Assembly (NCBI RefSeq): GCF_000015265.1
Contig: NC_008699.1
Coordinates: forward strand, 62,001-126,000
DNA from: Nocardioides sp. JS614
GTDB lineage: Bacteria > Actinomycetota > Actinomycetes > Propionibacteriales > Nocardioidaceae
Direction of reading: 5' to 3'
Length of the DNA: 64,000 bases
Both the position numbers and the translations under genes were made by a program. Below the pieces are notes generated by a model. It was not told the DNA's origin and made no database searches. It worked only from the letters and a program-made list of their open reading frames with translations. Position 1 is the first letter of the stretch; each line of letters opens with the position of its first letter. This document shows, in pieces, positions 43,424 through 52,502 of the stretch.

Positions 43424-44143
43424 ATGAAGCTCACTGTCGTCAGCCCGTTGCTCGGCGAGGAGTTCGCCGACGGCGTTCGCAAGGAGGTCGCCCAGTGGGC
43501 CGGCCCGGACACCGTGATCGACGTCGTCAAGGTCGAGCGAGGCGTCGCCTCCATCGAGTCCGAGTACGACGAGGCCCTGGCCGGGCCAGGCATCCTCGAG
43601 CAGGTGGCGCTTGCGGTCGAGCGGGGCGCGGAGGGCGTCTTCGTCACGTGCTTCGGTGACCCCGCGGTCCACGCGGCCCGCGAGATCGTGGACGTCCCGG
43701 TGGTGGGCGGCTTCGAGCCGGCCATGCTGAACGCCCTGTCCCTCGGCGAGTCCGTCGGCGTGATCACGGTCCTGGACAACGTGGTGCCGATGATCCGCGG
43801 CCTCGTGCGCCGCTACGGGCTCACCGACCGCTGCAGGTCGGTGCGCGTCGTCGACCTCCCCGTGCTGGCCCTCGACGCCCACGAGGAGCTGCTGGAGCGC
43901 CTGTACACCGAGGCCCGCTCCGTTGTGGACAGCGGCGAGGCCGACGTGATCGTGCTGGGCTGCACCGGGATGATCGGCGTCGCGGCCGCGGTGCAGGCCC
44001 GGCTGGAGGCCGACGGGGTGTTCGTGCCCGTCGTCGACCCGACCGGCGCCGCCATCCTCTGGCTGGAGTCGCAGATCCGGCTCGGCGTCCGCCCCAGCCG
44101 GGCGACCTACATGCCGCCGCCGCCCAAGGACCGCCGCATGTGA
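43424..44143 (+). CDS. Asp/Glu/hydantoin racemase family protein
   Basis: A 239-residue racemase of the HyuE/Asp-Glu superfamily. The two catalytic cysteines are in VTCFGDPA and IVLGCTGMIG; the first is flanked by a nucleotide-free core typical of cofactor-independent racemases. Context (HyuA, DUF917, PxpC) favours a hydantoin or cyclic-amide racemase that supplies the correct enantiomer. ATG at 43424 has GAGAGGTG upstream. It starts a new transcript behind the inverted-repeat operator. Confidence 0.9.
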   Translation: MKLTVVSPLLGEEFADGVRKEVAQWAGPDTVIDVVKVERGVASIESEYDEALAGPGILEQVALAVERGAEGVFVTCFGDPAVHAAREIVDVPVVGGFEPAMLNALSLGESVGVITVLDNVVPMIRGLVRRYGLTDRCRSVRVVDLPVLALDAHEELLERLYTEARSVVDSGEADVIVLGCTGMIGVAAAVQARLEADGVFVPVVDPTGAAILWLESQIRLGVRPSRATYMPPPPKDRRM

Positions 44144-44206
44144 GTCCGCCCCAGGCGGCACTCCCGATGTTCGGCTCGAGATCGTCATAGTTCGGAAAGG
44201 CAGCAC

Positions 44207-45760
44207 ATGCGCATCGGGATCGATGTGGGAGGCACCAACACCGATGCCGTCCTGATGGACGGTCACCAGGTGATGGGAGCGGTGAAGTCGGCGACCCAGC
44301 CCGACGTCTCCTCGGGTATCAAGGCGACCCTCGAGAGCCTGCGGAAGCAGCGTCCGTTCGCGCCGGAGGACATCCGGGCCGTGATGATCGGCACCACGCA
44401 CTTCATCAACGCCCTCGTCGAGGCCCGGCACCTGGCCCCCACGGCGGTGCTGCGGCTGGGGCTGCCCGCGACCAGCTCGCTGCCGCCGCTGGTCGACTGG
44501 CCGGAGCGGCTGGTGGAGGCCATCGGCGGGCGGGCGTACCTGGCGCACGGCGGCCACGAGTTCGACGGGCGGCACATCGCGGAGCTCGACGAGGACGAGC
44601 TGCGCCGGCACGTCCAGGACATGGTCGCGCACGGCCTCCGCTCGCTGGCGATCTCGTCGGTGTTCTCCCCGATCAACTCCGAGTTCGAGCTGCGGGCCGC
44701 CGAGATCGTCGCCGAGGAGGCGGGGCCGGAGATGGCCGTCTCGATGTCCCACGAGATCGGCCGCGTCGGGCTGCTCGAGCGCGAGAACGCCACGATCATC
44801 AACGCGGCCCTGCGCGAGCTCGCGCTGGGCATCGTGGACGGGCTCGCCGGCACGCTCGCGAGCCTCGGCATCGACTCGCCGCTCTACCTCAGCCAGAACG
44901 ACGGCACGCTGATGGACATGGACTTCGCGCGCCGCTACCCGGTGGCGACCTTCGCGTCCGGGCCCACCAACTCCATGCGCGGCGCCGCCATCCTCTCCGG
45001 GCTCAAGGACTGCGCCGTCGTCGACGTCGGTGGGACGACGAGCGACGTCGGGGTCCTGACCAACGGCTTCCCGCGCGAGGCGACCACCGAGGTCACCGTG
45101 GCGGGGGTGCGCACGAACTTCCGGATGCCGGACGTGCTGAGCATCGGCATCGGCGGCGGCAGCCTGGTGCGCGGCAACGAGGCCGGCGTGACCGTGGGGC
45201 CCGACTCCGTGGGCTACCGCCTGACCCAGGAGGCCCTGGTCTTAGGGGGCAGCACCCTCACGGCCACCGACATCGCCGTCGCGTCCGGCCGCGCCGACAT
45301 CGGCGACCGCTCACTCGTGGCGCACCTCGACCGCGCCACGATCGAGGCGGCGCTCGCCCGGATCGGCAGCGACGTCGCCGACGCGGTCGAGCGGATGCGC
45401 ACCTCGGCGGACGCCCTGCCCGTGGTCGCCGTCGGAGGCGGCTCGATCCTGCTTCCCGACCGGCTGGAGGGCTGCGGCGACGTCCACCGTCCCGAGCACT
45501 TCTCCGTCGCCAACGCGATCGGTGCCGCGATCGCCCAGGTCGGCGGCATGGTCGACCGGATCTACTCGATCGCGCCCGGGCAGCGCGACGCGATCTGTGA
45601 CGAGGCCCGGCAGGAGGCCAAGGACCGCGCCGTCGCGGCGGGCGCCGACCCCGAGACGGTCTCGATCGCCGACTTCGACGAGGTCCCGATCCCCTACCTG
45701 CCCGGCAACGCCACCCGGATCCGCTGCAAGGCGGTCGGTGACCTCTGGATGGAGCGATGA
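44207..45760 (+). CDS. HyuA-like hydantoinase/oxoprolinase without a HyuB partner
   Basis: A 517-residue short HyuA: MRIGIDVGGTNTDAVLMDGH, IGTTHFINALVEARHL, SMSHEIGRVGLLERENATII, VATFASGPTNSMRGAAILSG and VVDVGGTTSDVGVL. It is about 170 residues shorter than the HyuA at 26141, missing the C-terminal part. No hyuB is adjacent; the next gene is a DUF917 protein that overlaps it by 4 bases (ATGA). HyuA-N/DUF917 pairs and fusions are known. AAAGGCAG precedes the ATG. Confidence 0.9.
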   Translation: MRIGIDVGGTNTDAVLMDGHQVMGAVKSATQPDVSSGIKATLESLRKQRPFAPEDIRAVMIGTTHFINALVEARHLAPTAVLRLGLPATSSLPPLVDWPERLVEAIGGRAYLAHGGHEFDGRHIAELDEDELRRHVQDMVAHGLRSLAISSVFSPINSEFELRAAEIVAEEAGPEMAVSMSHEIGRVGLLERENATIINAALRELALGIVDGLAGTLASLGIDSPLYLSQNDGTLMDMDFARRYPVATFASGPTNSMRGAAILSGLKDCAVVDVGGTTSDVGVLTNGFPREATTEVTVAGVRTNFRMPDVLSIGIGGGSLVRGNEAGVTVGPDSVGYRLTQEALVLGGSTLTATDIAVASGRADIGDRSLVAHLDRATIEAALARIGSDVADAVERMRTSADALPVVAVGGGSILLPDRLEGCGDVHRPEHFSVANAIGAAIAQVGGMVDRIYSIAPGQRDAICDEARQEAKDRAVAAGADPETVSIADFDEVPIPYLPGNATRIRCKAVGDLWMER

Positions 45761-46863
45761 GCATGCGCGTGACCCCGACCGACCTGATCCCGATGGCCCG
45801 CGGCGCGGCCGTGCTGGGCGGCGGCGGCGGCGGTGACCCCCACATCGGGCGGCTGCTCGCCGCGAGCGCCATGCGCGAGCTCGGCGACGTCGAGATCGTC
45901 TCCCCCGAGGAGGTGCCCGCGACCGCCTGCGTGCTGCCCATCGCGATGATGGGTGCGCCGACGGTGATGGTCGAGAAGATCCCGTCGGCCGGCCAGATCT
46001 CCCTGGCGCTGGAGACGCTCGCCCGCTACCTGGGCCGCACGCCCACCCACGTCGCCTGCATGGAGGCGGGCGGGGTGAACTCGATGGTGCCGTTCGTCGC
46101 GGCCGCCCGCCTGGGGCTGCCGCTGATCGACGGCGACGCCATGGGCCGCGCCTTCCCGGAGCTCCAGATGGTGCTGCCCACCATGTCCGGCGTCTCGGCG
46201 ACCCCGATGTCGATCGTCGACGACAAGAACAACAAGGGCGTCTTCGACACGATCGACAACAACTGGGCCGAGCGGCTGGCCAGGTCCGCGACCATCGACA
46301 TGGGCTGCGCCCCGATCGTCTCGCTCTACGCGATGTCCGGGAGCGAGGTGCGCGACTGCTTCGTGCCCGGCACCCTCAGCCTCTGCCTCTCGATCGGTTC
46401 GGCCATCGAGAGCGCGCGGGCGGTCAACCAGGACCCGGTGGAGGCGCTGGTCGGCGCCCTGCGCGGGAAGCTGATCCACACCGGGAAGGTCGTCGACGTC
46501 ACCCGTCGTACCGTCGCCGGGTTCGCCCGCGGGGAGGCCGTCGTCACCGGGCTGGACGCCGCCGCCGGGAGCCAGCTGGTCCTGAAGTTTCAGAACGAGC
46601 ACCTCATCGCCGAGTTCGACGGCGAGGTGCTCGTCACGACGCCGGACCTCATCGTCGTCGTCGACGCCGAGACCGGTGAGCCGATCACGACCGAGACCCT
46701 GCGCTTCGGCCACCGGGTCGCGGTCGTCGCCGCTCCGATGGACGAGCGGTGGCACACGCCGGCGGGCATCGAGCTGGTCGGGCCCCGCTACTTCGGCTAC
46801 GACGTCGACCCGATCCGGTTCGACGGCACCCCCTCGGAGGGCGCCCTCCTAGCCCACGTCTGA
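45757..46863 (+). CDS. DUF917 (S-methyl-thiohydantoin desulfurase-like) protein, first copy
   Basis: A 368-residue DUF917 protein: ARGAAVLGGGGGGDPHIGRL near the N-terminus, MMGAPTVMVEKIPSAGQ, ACMEAGGVNSMVPFVAAARL, GLPLIDGDAMGRAFPELQM and FQNEHLIAEFDGEVLVTTPD. Pfam now names the two domains of this family after an S-methyl-thiohydantoin desulfurase, which fits a hydantoin pathway. Overlap with the HyuA-like gene implies a shared complex. The exact substrate is unknown. Starts at 45757 or 45763 are both possible. Confidence 0.9.
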   Translation: MSMRVTPTDLIPMARGAAVLGGGGGGDPHIGRLLAASAMRELGDVEIVSPEEVPATACVLPIAMMGAPTVMVEKIPSAGQISLALETLARYLGRTPTHVACMEAGGVNSMVPFVAAARLGLPLIDGDAMGRAFPELQMVLPTMSGVSATPMSIVDDKNNKGVFDTIDNNWAERLARSATIDMGCAPIVSLYAMSGSEVRDCFVPGTLSLCLSIGSAIESARAVNQDPVEALVGALRGKLIHTGKVVDVTRRTVAGFARGEAVVTGLDAAAGSQLVLKFQNEHLIAEFDGEVLVTTPDLIVVVDAETGEPITTETLRFGHRVAVVAAPMDERWHTPAGIELVGPRYFGYDVDPIRFDGTPSEGALLAHV

Positions 46864-48423
46864 GGGCGGGATCCAGATCGTCCGGCAGGCGAGGTGCAGC
46901 GCCAGCCGTTCGGAGGGGTCGGCGAGGTCGACGGCGAGCAGGGACCGGATGCGGGCCAGCCGTTGCGCGACCGTGTTGCGGTGGATGCCCAGGATCGCGG
47001 CGGTCTCCGAGACCGACGACTCCTCGTCGAGGTACGTCGTGAGCGTGTGCAGCAGGTCGCCCGGCTGTCCCTCCAGCGGCGCGAGGAGGGACCGGGCCGC
47101 TGGCTGGAAGGTGTCGGTCCGGGTCCAGGCCAGGAGCGTCTGGCCGAGGCCCAGGCGGTCCACGTGCAGGAACCGCCCGCTGGCGACCCGGCCGGCCGCC
47201 AGCCGCGCCGCCTCCCCGGCCTCGCCCAGGGTCCGCGCGACGCCCCGCGGGCCCGCGTGGTAGCGACCGACGCCCACGGCGGTCGGGGTGGTCGCCGCGA
47301 GCCGGCGCTGCGCGCTGCGGATCTGGCCCGCTCGCGCCTCGACGTCGGCACCGCGGGGCTCGTCCTCGGACGTGATCCAGGCCGACCACCCGTCGCCCTG
47401 CTCCACGACGACGGCGTCCATCCCCTCCGCCTGGAGCGCGCCGATCACCTCGGGACGCTGGGCCACGGGGTCGACCTCGGGGCCGGTGTCGATCCGGATG
47501 CCGAGGTGCCAGCCGTCCAGGCGCCACCCGGCCTCGAGCGCGCGACGCCGGGTGGTGGGTGCCACGTCGTCGGGGGCGTTGAGCAGCTCGCCCAGCAGTG
47601 AGGCGCGGGCCCGGGCGTCCCGCTCGACGGCCAGCCGGCGCAGGCTGGCGCGCTGGCCGATCACCGCCGCGGCCACGGAGAGGGCCGCACTCGCGGCGGC
47701 GCTCTCGGCGGGCAGGTCGTGGGGGAGCCGGGTGACCAGCCACACCGTGGCGTCCCGCGCCGTCGTCGGCGGCACCGGGTGGGCGATCAACAGCGCCGAG
47801 TCGGAGAGCTCGACCCGCTGGGTGGCGCGGTAGCGGGCCGCGCCCGCGGTGAGCGTCCCGGCCACGGTCTCGCGGTCCTCCCCCGCGACCACGTCGGAGC
47901 CCAGGAGGGTGTCGCCGCCGGCGGCCACCAGGGCCAGGGGCCGGTGCAGGACCGAGCCGACGGCCTTCATCACGTCCTCGACGCCCTCTCCGGACCGGGC
48001 GGCCGCGGCCGTCACCCGCAGCACGGTGTCGGACACGTGCAGCTCCACCTCGGCGACCAGCCTCCGGGCGGTCAGGGCGGCGGCCAGGGGGTCGTCCGCC
48101 CCGAGCACGGTCAGGCCGACGCGCGCGGCCAGGGCCGACGACGGCTGCGAGAGCGGGGACGAGTCGCCGATCAGCAGCGCCGAGGCACGGCCGGCGGCGG
48201 CCGTCTGGATCAGGACGTCGATCTGCCAGTCGTCGCGCAGCGGCGGCTGCAGCACGGTCAGCAGGTTCCCCTCGAGGTCGGCCGCCCGGCCGCGGATGTC
48301 GGCCACCATCGCGACCCCGCCGACGGTCAGCGTCGGCGCCGGCGGTGCCGCGAGCACGCTCACCTGCTGCCAGTCGGCATGGGCCAGCAGGGCGACGAGC
48401 GGGACGGGCGAGGCGGCGCTCAC
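46849..48423 (-). CDS. PucR-family transcriptional regulator, second copy
   Basis: A 524-residue PucR protein. N-terminal PucR sensor domain (VPLVALLAHADWQQVSVLAA; VDIRG-like VADIRGRAADLEGNLLTVLQ; ALLIGD), a middle region, and the C-terminal HTH_30 (ETAAILGIHRNTVAQRLARI then RSLLAVDLADPSERLALHLA). A GTG start at 48423 overlaps the stop of the upstream DUF917 gene (GTGA). Its 3' end overlaps the convergent first DUF917 gene by 15 bases. It probably controls the racemase-HyuA-DUF917 operon and the second ABC importer through ATGTGCA-type sites. Confidence 0.9.
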   Translation of the reverse strand: MSAASPVPLVALLAHADWQQVSVLAAPPAPTLTVGGVAMVADIRGRAADLEGNLLTVLQPPLRDDWQIDVLIQTAAAGRASALLIGDSSPLSQPSSALAARVGLTVLGADDPLAAALTARRLVAEVELHVSDTVLRVTAAAARSGEGVEDVMKAVGSVLHRPLALVAAGGDTLLGSDVVAGEDRETVAGTLTAGAARYRATQRVELSDSALLIAHPVPPTTARDATVWLVTRLPHDLPAESAAASAALSVAAAVIGQRASLRRLAVERDARARASLLGELLNAPDDVAPTTRRRALEAGWRLDGWHLGIRIDTGPEVDPVAQRPEVIGALQAEGMDAVVVEQGDGWSAWITSEDEPRGADVEARAGQIRSAQRRLAATTPTAVGVGRYHAGPRGVARTLGEAGEAARLAAGRVASGRFLHVDRLGLGQTLLAWTRTDTFQPAARSLLAPLEGQPGDLLHTLTTYLDEESSVSETAAILGIHRNTVAQRLARIRSLLAVDLADPSERLALHLACRTIWIPPSDVG

Positions 48424-49496
48424 GGCCGCCCGCCCAGGAGCAGGGGCGGGCTGTCGATGGCGAACGCGGCCGGCGACACCCGGTCGAGGCGGCCCGGTGC
48501 GAGCCACCACGCGGGAGCCGGCAGGACCACCACGAACACCTCGTCGCCGCGCCGGAGGGCGTCGACCGCCAACGGCCGGTTCGTCCGGCGGTCCAGCAGG
48601 CAGATGAGGTCGGGGACCGTGGCCCGGGGCTCGCCGTCGACGAGCACCATCAAGAACTCGTTCTCCGTCTCGATCCGCAGCACGGGGCCGTTCCGGTCGA
48701 GGACCGTCACCGACGACTCGGGCTGCAGCCCGCCGCCCGCGCTGTGCCGCAGCACGTCGTGCACGCGGCCCTCGCCGAGGACCTCGCCCCCCAGCACCTC
48801 CGCGACCTCCGCGGCGTCCGCCAGCACGCGCAGCGAGTCGTGCGCGCGCCCGAGCTCGAGCGCCCGGCCCAGGGTCCCCACGCAGGCCGTCTCGTCCAGC
48901 AGGGCGGCGGGGCTCGGCGGGAGCGCGAGGGCCGCCCAGCCGCCGGTTCCCGCCAGCGCGGCCCGGATCGTCCTCTCCACCTCGGTGGCGGAGGCGCTGT
49001 CGACGAGCAAGGTGTGGCCGCCCGGGAACGCGAGGGCGCACGGGGTCAGGGGCAGCTGCGCGGTCACCCAGGTCAGCTGGTCGAGCCGGGGCAGCCCGCG
49101 TCCGGCCAGGTCCGCGTCGACGTACGGCAGCCCCATGCGCAGCGCGGCCACCAGCGCGGTGACGCCGTTCAGGCCGGCCGTCTCGATCCCCATCACCGCG
49201 TCCGGGGCCGCGCCGGTCCACCGTCCGGTCGCGGCGACGGCCGCGCCGAACTCACCGCCGTGGGGCAGCTTCTCGGTGAACACGCTGGTGGCCCCCACCA
49301 TCCCCACCGGCACGACGCTCGCGCCCCCGAGACCGCCGGGTGCGTGCAGCACCAGCTCGCCGTTACCGAGCTGCGAGCGCAGCACGGAGGCGAAGGGCTG
49401 CGGGTCGCCGGCGCCGCCCGAGCCCAGCAGGCACAGGCCGACCGCCAGCGCCTCGAGGTCGGCCGCGCGCAGGGTCCGGGAAGCCGGAGGGCTCAT
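48420..49496 (-). CDS. DUF917 protein, second copy, co-transcribed with pucR
   Basis: A 358-residue DUF917 protein: LEALAVGLCLLGSGGAGDPQ, VGMVGATSVFTEKLPHGGEF, VMGIETAGLNGVTALVAALR, GLPYVDADLAGRGLPRLDQL and LRIETENEFLMVLVDGEPRA. Its GSGGAGDP glycine loop is shorter than the first copy's. It is placed upstream of, and translationally coupled to, the PucR regulator rather than with the first copy. It may be a second enzyme or a ligand-sensing partner. ATG at 49496. Confidence 0.88.
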   Translation of the reverse strand: MSPPASRTLRAADLEALAVGLCLLGSGGAGDPQPFASVLRSQLGNGELVLHAPGGLGGASVVPVGMVGATSVFTEKLPHGGEFGAAVAATGRWTGAAPDAVMGIETAGLNGVTALVAALRMGLPYVDADLAGRGLPRLDQLTWVTAQLPLTPCALAFPGGHTLLVDSASATEVERTIRAALAGTGGWAALALPPSPAALLDETACVGTLGRALELGRAHDSLRVLADAAEVAEVLGGEVLGEGRVHDVLRHSAGGGLQPESSVTVLDRNGPVLRIETENEFLMVLVDGEPRATVPDLICLLDRRTNRPLAVDALRRGDEVFVVVLPAPAWWLAPGRLDRVSPAAFAIDSPPLLLGGRP

Positions 49497-49576
49497 GCCC
49501 GCATTCTCGCATCCGGCCGCCGGTCCGGGGGGCGATCCGTGTGCAGGTGGCCTTGCCCGTGAGACGCGACCGAGCG

Positions 49577-49586
49577 ATGTGCACAT
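49577..49586. promoter_or_regulatory. Palindromic operator candidate before the second ABC importer
   Basis: ATGTGCACAT, a perfect 10-bp palindrome followed by another ATGT, in the 190-bp divergent gap between the DUF917-pucR pair and the binding-protein gene. It shares ATGTGCA with the inverted repeat at 43319-43366. Confidence 0.5.
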
Positions 49587-49686
49587 ATGTCCGAGGATCC
49601 GACGCTGGGACCATGAGGTAGTCGCAGCACCAGTGGGGTGCCGGCCACCGGCAGTCGCCGCGGATGACAGTGGAGGAACGCAAACG

Positions 49687-50889
49687 ATGAAGAAGCAGAT
49701 CCGGTCTGCACCGGGCGTGCGGCCGCGGCGGCTCGCGGTCGCCGCGCTCCTGCTGCCCCTCGTCCTGGCGGCCTGCTCCAAGCCGGGCGACCCGGCGTCG
49801 GGCGGCGGCGAGTCCGCGAAGGGCGAGGTCACGCAGGCCGCCACCGACACGGTCGAGAAGTTCAAGGCGGTCCCGGACTTCGTCTCGCCGGGTCCCGCGG
49901 TGGACGTCGCGAGCCTGGCCGGCAAGAGCGTCTTCGTCATCCCGCTGCTGACGACCAACGACTACAATATCCAGATCAACGCGGCGATGGAGCGGGTCGC
50001 GAAGCTCGCGGACGTCGACTTCGAGGTCTACACCAACGAGGGCCAGCCCAACCAGTGGGTCGCCGGCATGAACCAGGCGATCGCCAAGGGCGTCGACGTC
50101 ATCATCCTCAGCGGCGGCACCGACCCCCGCGCGCTGGAGCCGCAGATCAAGGAGGCCCGCGACCGGGGCATCAAGGTCGTGGTGAGCATGTTCTGGGACA
50201 CCTCGGCCCAGTTCACACCCGACTGCTCCGGGCTCAGCGTGGACTGCGTCGACGGCGTGGACGCCATCGTGGCCGCGCCGTACCAGACCGCCACGCGCCT
50301 GGACGCCGACTGGATCGCCGTCGACTCCGAGGGTGCCGCGAAGATCCTGGTGGTGACGTCGAACGACGCGGGCCCGAGCCCGGGCCAGGAGGCCGCCTTC
50401 AAGGACGAGATCGCGACCGCCTGCCCCTCCTGCGAGGCGACGTTCGCCAACGTGCCGATCAGCAAGTGGACGACCTCCGTGCAGTCGACCGTGCAGTCCG
50501 AGCTCGTCCGCAACCCCGACATCGACTACGTCGTGCCGCTCTACGACAACATGGCCAGCTACGCCGTCGCCGCCATCACCGCGGCCGGCAAGCAGGGCCA
50601 GGTCAAGGTCGTCACCTTCAACGGCACCCCCGCGGTGCTCAAGATGATCCAGGACGGCGACATCGTGACCATGGACGTCGGGGAGTCCCTCGAGGGTGCC
50701 GGGTTCGCCGCGATGGACAACGCCTTCCGGCTGATGGCCGGCATGGAGCCCTCGCAGGTGGCCGACATCGTGCCAGTGCGGATCTTCGACACCACCAACA
50801 TCGACGAGGCCGGCACCCCGCCGGAGGTCAACAAGGGCTACGGGGACGACCTGGAGGCCCAGTACCTCGAGGTCTGGGGCCTCGGGTGA
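49687..50889 (+). CDS. Ribose-type ABC substrate-binding lipoprotein, second importer
   Basis: A 400-residue type-I binding protein. Lipobox LAAC after VAALLLPLVL gives a lipoprotein. The mature domain opens GKSVFVIPLLTTNDYNIQIN and includes MNQAIAKGVDVIILSGGTDP, FWDTSAQFTPDCSGLSVDCV and NPDIDYVVPLYDNMASYAVA. Two pairs of closely spaced cysteines (CSGLSVDC, CPSC) could form disulfides. GGAGGAAC lies upstream of ATG 49687. The cargo is unknown; neighbours suggest a hydantoin- or oxoproline-like compound. Confidence 0.9.
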   Translation: MKKQIRSAPGVRPRRLAVAALLLPLVLAACSKPGDPASGGGESAKGEVTQAATDTVEKFKAVPDFVSPGPAVDVASLAGKSVFVIPLLTTNDYNIQINAAMERVAKLADVDFEVYTNEGQPNQWVAGMNQAIAKGVDVIILSGGTDPRALEPQIKEARDRGIKVVVSMFWDTSAQFTPDCSGLSVDCVDGVDAIVAAPYQTATRLDADWIAVDSEGAAKILVVTSNDAGPSPGQEAAFKDEIATACPSCEATFANVPISKWTTSVQSTVQSELVRNPDIDYVVPLYDNMASYAVAAITAAGKQGQVKVVTFNGTPAVLKMIQDGDIVTMDVGESLEGAGFAAMDNAFRLMAGMEPSQVADIVPVRIFDTTNIDEAGTPPEVNKGYGDDLEAQYLEVWGLG

Positions 50890-52469
50890 CCGATCCGGCC
50901 CGCCCGGTCCTCCGGATGAGGGGCGTCGCCAAGACGTTCGGCCTCACCCGGGTGCTCCAGGACGTCGACCTCACCGTGCGCCGCGGTGAGGTCCACGGCC
51001 TGCTCGGCCAGAACGGGTCGGGCAAGTCGACGCTGATCAAGATCCTCGCCGGGTTCCACACCCCGGACGAGGGGTCGATCGAGCTCGACGGTGCGTCGGT
51101 CGACCTGCCGCTGTCCGCCGTGGACCGGCGCAAGCATCGGCTGCGGTTCGTCCACCAGGACCTGGCGCTGCTGCCGTCGTTGACGGTGCTCGAGAACCTG
51201 CTCGCCGACGACGTCGCCACGGGGCCGGGCATCCGGCCCCGGCGGCGGCGCGCCGAGCTCGCCCGCGCCACCGCGCAGTTCGACCGGTTCGGGATCTCGC
51301 TGCGCCCGGACACGCTCGTGCGGGACATCTCGCGCCTGGACCGGGCCAAGCTGGCGATCGCCCGCGCCGTCAGCCACCTCGGTGACGATGACGGTGACGT
51401 GGCCGGCGCGGGTCGGGGGCTGCTGGTGCTCGACGAGCCGACCGCCTTCCTGCCGCACAGCGAGGTCGCCGAGCTGATCGCGCTGATGCGGGCGGTGGCC
51501 GCGCAGGGCACGGGCGTCCTGTTCGTGTCGCACGACCTCGACGAGGTCCTGACGGTGACGGACCGCGTCAGCGTGCTGCGCGACGGCCAGCTGGTCGGCA
51601 GCGAGGACACCGCCTCGCTGGCGCGCGGGGATCTCGTGCGGTTGATCGTGGGCCGGCCGGTCTCCGTGTTGAGCGCCGGCTCCGCGCCGGTCCCCGCGAG
51701 CCAGGAGCGGCCGCGGCTCCAGGTGAGCGCGCTGCGCGGTGGCGCGGTGCAGCACCTGGACCTGAGCGTGCACCCGGGTGAGGTCGTCGGCGTCACCGGC
51801 GTGATCGGGTCCGGGTTCGACGAGGTGACCCAGCTGCTCTTCGGAGCGCTGCGGGCCAGCGGCGGGTCGGTCGCGATCGACGACCTCGCGCTCGAGGCGC
51901 GCCGGCTCTCGCCGGCCACGGCGATCAAGGCCGGCGTCGCCTACCTCCCCAGTGACCGTGCGGTCCAGGGCAGTGCCCCGAGCCTGACCGTGGGGGAGAA
52001 CGTCGCGCTGCTCTCGCTGCGCAAGGGTGGCGGTCCCTTCGCCCTGACCGGCCGGAGGCTCGAGCGGCACGCGGGCAAGCTGCTCCGCGACCTCGACGTA
52101 CGTCCGCCCGAGCCCACGCTCGCCTACGCCTCCCTCAGCGGCGGCAACCAGCAGAAGGCGATGATGGCCAAGTGGCTGGTGACCGGCCCCAAGGTCCTGC
52201 TGCTCAGCGAGCCCACCCAGGGTGTCGACGTCGGGGCGCGCGAGCAGATCTTCACCCTCATCGCCGAGGCCGCCCGGCAGGGCTGCGCGGTCGTGTGCTC
52301 GAGCTCCGATCTCGACCAGCTGGCCCAGATCTGCAACCGCGTGCTGCTCATGCGGCGCGGTGTCATCTCGGACGAGGTGCACGGTGAGGCCGTCACCAAG
52401 GCCGGCCTGACCGAGATGCTGTTCGCCGACGCGGTGGTCAGATCGCGCCGCGCCACCTCCGACGCCTGA
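50886..52469 (+). CDS. Ribose-type ABC ATP-binding protein, second importer
   Basis: A 527-residue tandem ATPase. Domain 1: Walker A LLGQNGSGKSTLIKILAG, Walker B LLVLDEPTAFL, with a poor signature (DISRLDRAKLAIARA). Domain 2: degenerate P-loop GVIGSGFDEV, good signature LSGGNQQKAMMAKWL, but Walker B reads VLLLSEPTQGVDV, with Ser where Asp is normal. One composite ATP site may therefore be weakened. A GTG start overlaps the binding-protein stop by 4 bases. Confidence 0.92.
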   Translation: MTDPARPVLRMRGVAKTFGLTRVLQDVDLTVRRGEVHGLLGQNGSGKSTLIKILAGFHTPDEGSIELDGASVDLPLSAVDRRKHRLRFVHQDLALLPSLTVLENLLADDVATGPGIRPRRRRAELARATAQFDRFGISLRPDTLVRDISRLDRAKLAIARAVSHLGDDDGDVAGAGRGLLVLDEPTAFLPHSEVAELIALMRAVAAQGTGVLFVSHDLDEVLTVTDRVSVLRDGQLVGSEDTASLARGDLVRLIVGRPVSVLSAGSAPVPASQERPRLQVSALRGGAVQHLDLSVHPGEVVGVTGVIGSGFDEVTQLLFGALRASGGSVAIDDLALEARRLSPATAIKAGVAYLPSDRAVQGSAPSLTVGENVALLSLRKGGGPFALTGRRLERHAGKLLRDLDVRPPEPTLAYASLSGGNQQKAMMAKWLVTGPKVLLLSEPTQGVDVGAREQIFTLIAEAARQGCAVVCSSSDLDQLAQICNRVLLMRRGVISDEVHGEAVTKAGLTEMLFADAVVRSRRATSDA

Positions 52470-52502
52470 TCAGCCCCATCACCGCCCGTGAAGAGAGTCG
52501 AC

